From assembly GCA_963082875.1 (NCBI GenBank), contig OY720098.1, forward strand, positions 17,918,001 to 17,982,000: 64,000 nt of DNA. The letters run 5' to 3'. The notes beneath the pieces were generated by a model. It saw only the letters and a list, made by a program, of their open reading frames with translations. It was not told the origin of the DNA and ran no database searches. Origin of the DNA: Corella eumyota (Eukaryota; Chordata; Ascidiacea; Phlebobranchia; Corellidae). Positions 62,701 through 64,000 of this stretch are shown piece after piece. The position numbers and the translations under genes are program-made. The number at the start of each line of letters is the position of its first letter. The first letter of the stretch is position 1.

Positions 62701-63752
62701 ATGTAGCAAGTATTTTATCTAACAATTTGCTGAAAAAGTTTAAATAATAGAAGGCTTACATGGAAGATATTTTATATATATATTTCTACATTTTTTATCT
62801 TATCAACCTATAAACAATTTTACTCTAGTTCGCTTTGTGCTTACGCCATCATTTTTTAATTTAGGATTACAATTCGCGACTTGAAATATATTTTGTCATA
62901 GTTTTCCTACCCGAAACCAGTTCCAGTGATCGTGATTGTTGTTCCTCCTGCTGTTCCTCCGGAAGATGGAGTCAATGACGTAATAACTGGAGTAAGTGAG
63001 GTATCATAGGTGTAGGCGGTTGGTAAGGTTGATGCATCGTTTCCGTTGGCAAGCATAACGTCACAAACTTCTGTACTTCCTAAATTTCAATTTAAAAAAT
63101 CGAATTTTTATGTTTAAAGTTGCATTTTCATATTTTTTTTTGCTATAAAAAAAATAAAAATATGAACCTGTAGCTGAGTTAGCAGGTGTAGAGCACATTA
63201 ACTGAGATGCAGTTACTCCAGCTTTTAAAGAACAAATTTCTCCACAAATTGTAACAACAGAATCTTCCGAAAAACCTTGACCTCCGATCGTAACCTCTTG
63301 GCCACCGCCAAAACTTCCTAATAATGCATCAAGTTGTTAGTTAAATTTACCTATAAAGATAGACAGTAGTCTAACTACTTTAAATAAGTTAGAAATTACC
63401 GGATGTTGGAGATATTGTGGTAACCGAAAGCTCGTAATTAAACATTGTGGTTACTGTTGCTAAACCATTTCCTGTAATGTCGACCTAAACAATAATAAAA
63501 TAAACTTAACATAAAAATCAAACCATAAATGTTGTTAAGTTTTTTTACATAGGTCTTTAAAAAGCTAAATCTAATCTTAAATGAAAAAATTTACCACTAT
63601 TGAAACTTGGCCTCCAGCTCTTGAACCTAATAAACAATCAATCTCCGTGTCAGTCACTGACGTCACGGAGCAATCTACGTCACCGACTGTTACAGTGACG
63701 TCATCAGTTCCGAAACCTGAACCAGTGAGGGTAATCGAATCACCAGAGTTCC
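47403..63752 (-). CDS. PKHD1L1: fibrocystin-L (PKHD1L1) homologue, C-terminal 2586 residues, 5' end outside window
   Basis: Fifty-four consecutive exons with matching phase run from inside an IPT/TIG domain to the stop codon at 47403-47405. Order: IPT/TIG domains, G8 domain 1, parallel beta-helix (PbH1) block 1, linker, G8 domain 2, PbH1 block 2, a long ectodomain stalk, a SEA-like module, a transmembrane helix and a 42-residue tail. Family signatures include YPIHWHLMGDV, NRAVTIHGTHNLLVDRNVIF, TWSKLAATAAAGATQITLQH and NGPQDHGWCFGYTC. Human PKHD1L1 is about 4240 residues, so roughly 1600 residues, mostly further IPT domains and the signal peptide, should lie beyond 64000. PKHD1L1 is a cell-surface coat protein (of hair-cell stereocilia in vertebrates). 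The short tail favours PKHD1L1 over PKHD1, but both share this fold and an invertebrate protein may be co-orthologous. Exons are listed with the domain blocks below. Confidence 0.93.
47955..53158 (-). other. PKHD1L1: fibrocystin-L ectodomain stalk exons, with a furin-type site and SEA-like module
   Basis: Exons 53047-53158, 52798-52924, 52489-52668, 52180-52357, 51754-51905, 51189-51360, 50853-50939, 50559-50694, 50278-50380, 49891-50003, 49641-49760, 49498-49563, 49226-49408, 48780-49019, 48649-48704, 48305-48444, 47955-48139. An RKRRS site lies at 50861-50875. The two exons nearest the membrane form a small alpha/beta region (YIGQVAVSDLT onwards) that could be a SEA-type domain. Confidence 0.85.
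51411..51690 (-). mobile_element. tRNA-derived SINE, diverged
   Basis: On the plus strand, TTATCCACATTTGTTGATCC corresponds to the family TTATCCTCGATGTGGG end, and the body (GAGTTGCTTTTGGCAAATTG, CAAGGGCGCTACAGCATG) is clear, but the A and B boxes are decayed. It lies in the fibrocystin-L intron between 51360 and 51754. Confidence 0.75.
53181..53270 (+). mobile_element. possible remnant of a SINE tRNA-like head
   Basis: ACGTAGTGGTAAAAG followed about 40 bases later by GATTCGATTCCC and ATTAATG resembles decayed A and B boxes of the SINE head, without the body. It lies in a fibrocystin-L intron. This is a weak call. Confidence 0.3.
53403..55637 (-). other. PKHD1L1: fibrocystin-L parallel beta-helix block 2 exons
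   Basis: Exons 55548-55637, 55230-55463, 54991-55094, 54649-54784, 54293-54462, 53982-54151, 53677-53825, 53403-53568. The block starts at ESYDNIVAQAFGARVLVGYT. It has PbH1-type rungs with hydrophobic-x-N patterns, such as SITKNVVHRTIHDG and NQVLENNLVTVS. Confidence 0.88.
55749..57400 (-). other. PKHD1L1: fibrocystin-L G8 domain 2 exons
   Basis: Exons 57283-57400, 56726-56884, 56414-56516, 56043-56226, 55749-55921. The G8 core is seen in VVILAGNDETDLCWVVID, GGRIIAGFSD and WAVGNEIVITTTGY. The closing AEVGLLTRNIQIKG repeats the AEVGLLSRNIIFRG that follows G8 domain 1. Confidence 0.9.
56639..56712. repeat. minisatellite-like repeat, about three units
   Basis: TAATACATAGATATTACATT and the following ACACA recur about three times with small changes, ending next to the donor of the exon that starts at 56726. 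Confidence 0.8.
57565..58558 (-). other. PKHD1L1: fibrocystin-L linker exons between the two helix/G8 modules
   Basis: Exons 58413-58558, 58127-58313, 57844-57997, 57565-57771. They include HEGVIQDLDGSLTGAAGS and a furin-type RKKRA at 57621-57635. Confidence 0.88.
58681..60748 (-). other. PKHD1L1: fibrocystin-L parallel beta-helix block 1 exons
   Basis: Exons 60621-60748, 60300-60442, 60042-60139, 59717-59875, 59381-59612, 59009-59276, 58681-58819. This is the best-conserved part: YPIHWHLMGDVTGMYVRGC and NRAVTIHGTHNLLVDRNVIF, then AGGTHFGFWYRMHEHPDGPS. Confidence 0.92.
60993..62281 (-). other. PKHD1L1: fibrocystin-L G8 domain 1 exons
   Basis: Exons 62144-62281, 61920-62057, 61603-61794, 61274-61391, 60993-61085. 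Motifs are WSSIFTWGGTTVPTTQD, LLIDGGELIF, NILITNGGLL and WRVGDKIAIASTG. The first exon also finishes the last IPT strand (VEVRV). Confidence 0.92.
62519..63752 (-). other. PKHD1L1: fibrocystin-L IPT/TIG domain exons
   Basis: Exons 63595-63752, 63400-63484, 63168-63317, 62911-63079, 62519-62633. Repeated G-x-[ST]-hydrophobic-T-[IL]-x-G-x-G-F patterns (SITLTGSGFG, EVTIGGQGFS, TITITGTGFG) mark about three IPT domains. The first exon starts in phase 1, so coding sequence continues upstream, beyond the right edge. Confidence 0.9.
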
Positions 63753-64000
63753 CTTAATTTAATGAAAAAATTAAAAATAATGTTAATTAAATAATCAACC
63801 CTGTTTGTTATGTTTAAAAGTGTTTAGGAATAAAAAAAATTTAATAAATACAAGTATGTTAGAAATACTTGCATTTACTTATTAACTAATCTCTAGACAG
63901 TGTGTAATTTATAGTTTTATGTATATATCTTTATCCCCGATGTGGAAAGATTGAATGCACAACCTAAACATATAAAATAACATTAGTTACTCTGACCCAG
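63753..64000. other. intron of the fibrocystin-L gene, running off the window
   Basis: A/T-rich intron sequence. It contains the start of a SINE at 63922 and no exon. Confidence 0.6.
63922..64000 (-). mobile_element. tRNA-derived SINE, cut by the window edge
   Basis: ATATATCTTTATCCCCGATG and CTAAACATATAAAATAACAT match the tail side of the family. The tRNA-like head would lie beyond 64000. Confidence 0.8.

Noticed and set aside
1-64000. CRISPR arrays, bacterial operons, rRNA genes, retrovirus-like or Polinton-like elements
   Set aside because: No regularly spaced repeats, Shine-Dalgarno organisation, rRNA similarity, long terminal repeats or reverse-transcriptase, capsid or integrase motifs were seen.

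Overview
The window is eukaryotic, from an AT-rich animal genome with compact genes, many short introns (GT-AG, with two likely GC-AG exceptions) and scattered copies of one tRNA-derived SINE. The gene set (CatSper2, fibrocystin-L, an RPE65/BCO-type carotenoid oxygenase, an INO80E-like protein, large EGF/vWA/CUB proteins) indicates a metazoan. Gene compactness, base composition and a composite tRNA-SINE make an ascidian tunicate such as Ciona the best guess, but species was not proven. All gene models below were assembled by hand from splice sites and reading phase. Each complete model closes to a whole number of codons.

Layout: (1) 1.26-5.88 kb, + strand: a small secreted protein whose middle resembles an ADAM/ADAMTS prodomain without a protease. 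(2) 5.9-10.2 kb: no gene seen; AT-rich with a CRE-like cluster and local duplications. (3) 10.7-23.1 kb, + strand: a 38-exon gene for a 2072-residue secreted protein with three vWA, about 19 EGF, three Ly6/uPAR-like, two sushi-like and one C-type lectin domain; this is the most novel object in the window. (4) 24.2-25.1 kb, + strand: an unrecognised three-exon gene, tail-to-tail with (5) a 79-residue INO80E-like protein at 25.4-26.5 kb on the - strand. (6) 26.9-35.7 kb, - strand: a 22-exon type I membrane protein, CUB-16xEGF-sushi-TM. (7) 36.7-41.9 kb, - strand: a 12-exon carotenoid oxygenase. (8) 42.6-46.7 kb, + strand: CatSper2, head-to-head with the oxygenase. (9) 47.4-63.75 kb, - strand: 54 exons giving the C-terminal 2586 residues of a fibrocystin-L (PKHD1L1) homologue whose 5' end lies beyond the right edge.

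The genes are not an operon. Three encode large extracellular mosaic proteins built from calcium-binding or adhesive modules. Ten clear SINE copies and two possible remnants lie between 25.7 kb and the right edge; no copy was seen in the first 25 kb. They fall in introns and intergenic DNA in both orientations.
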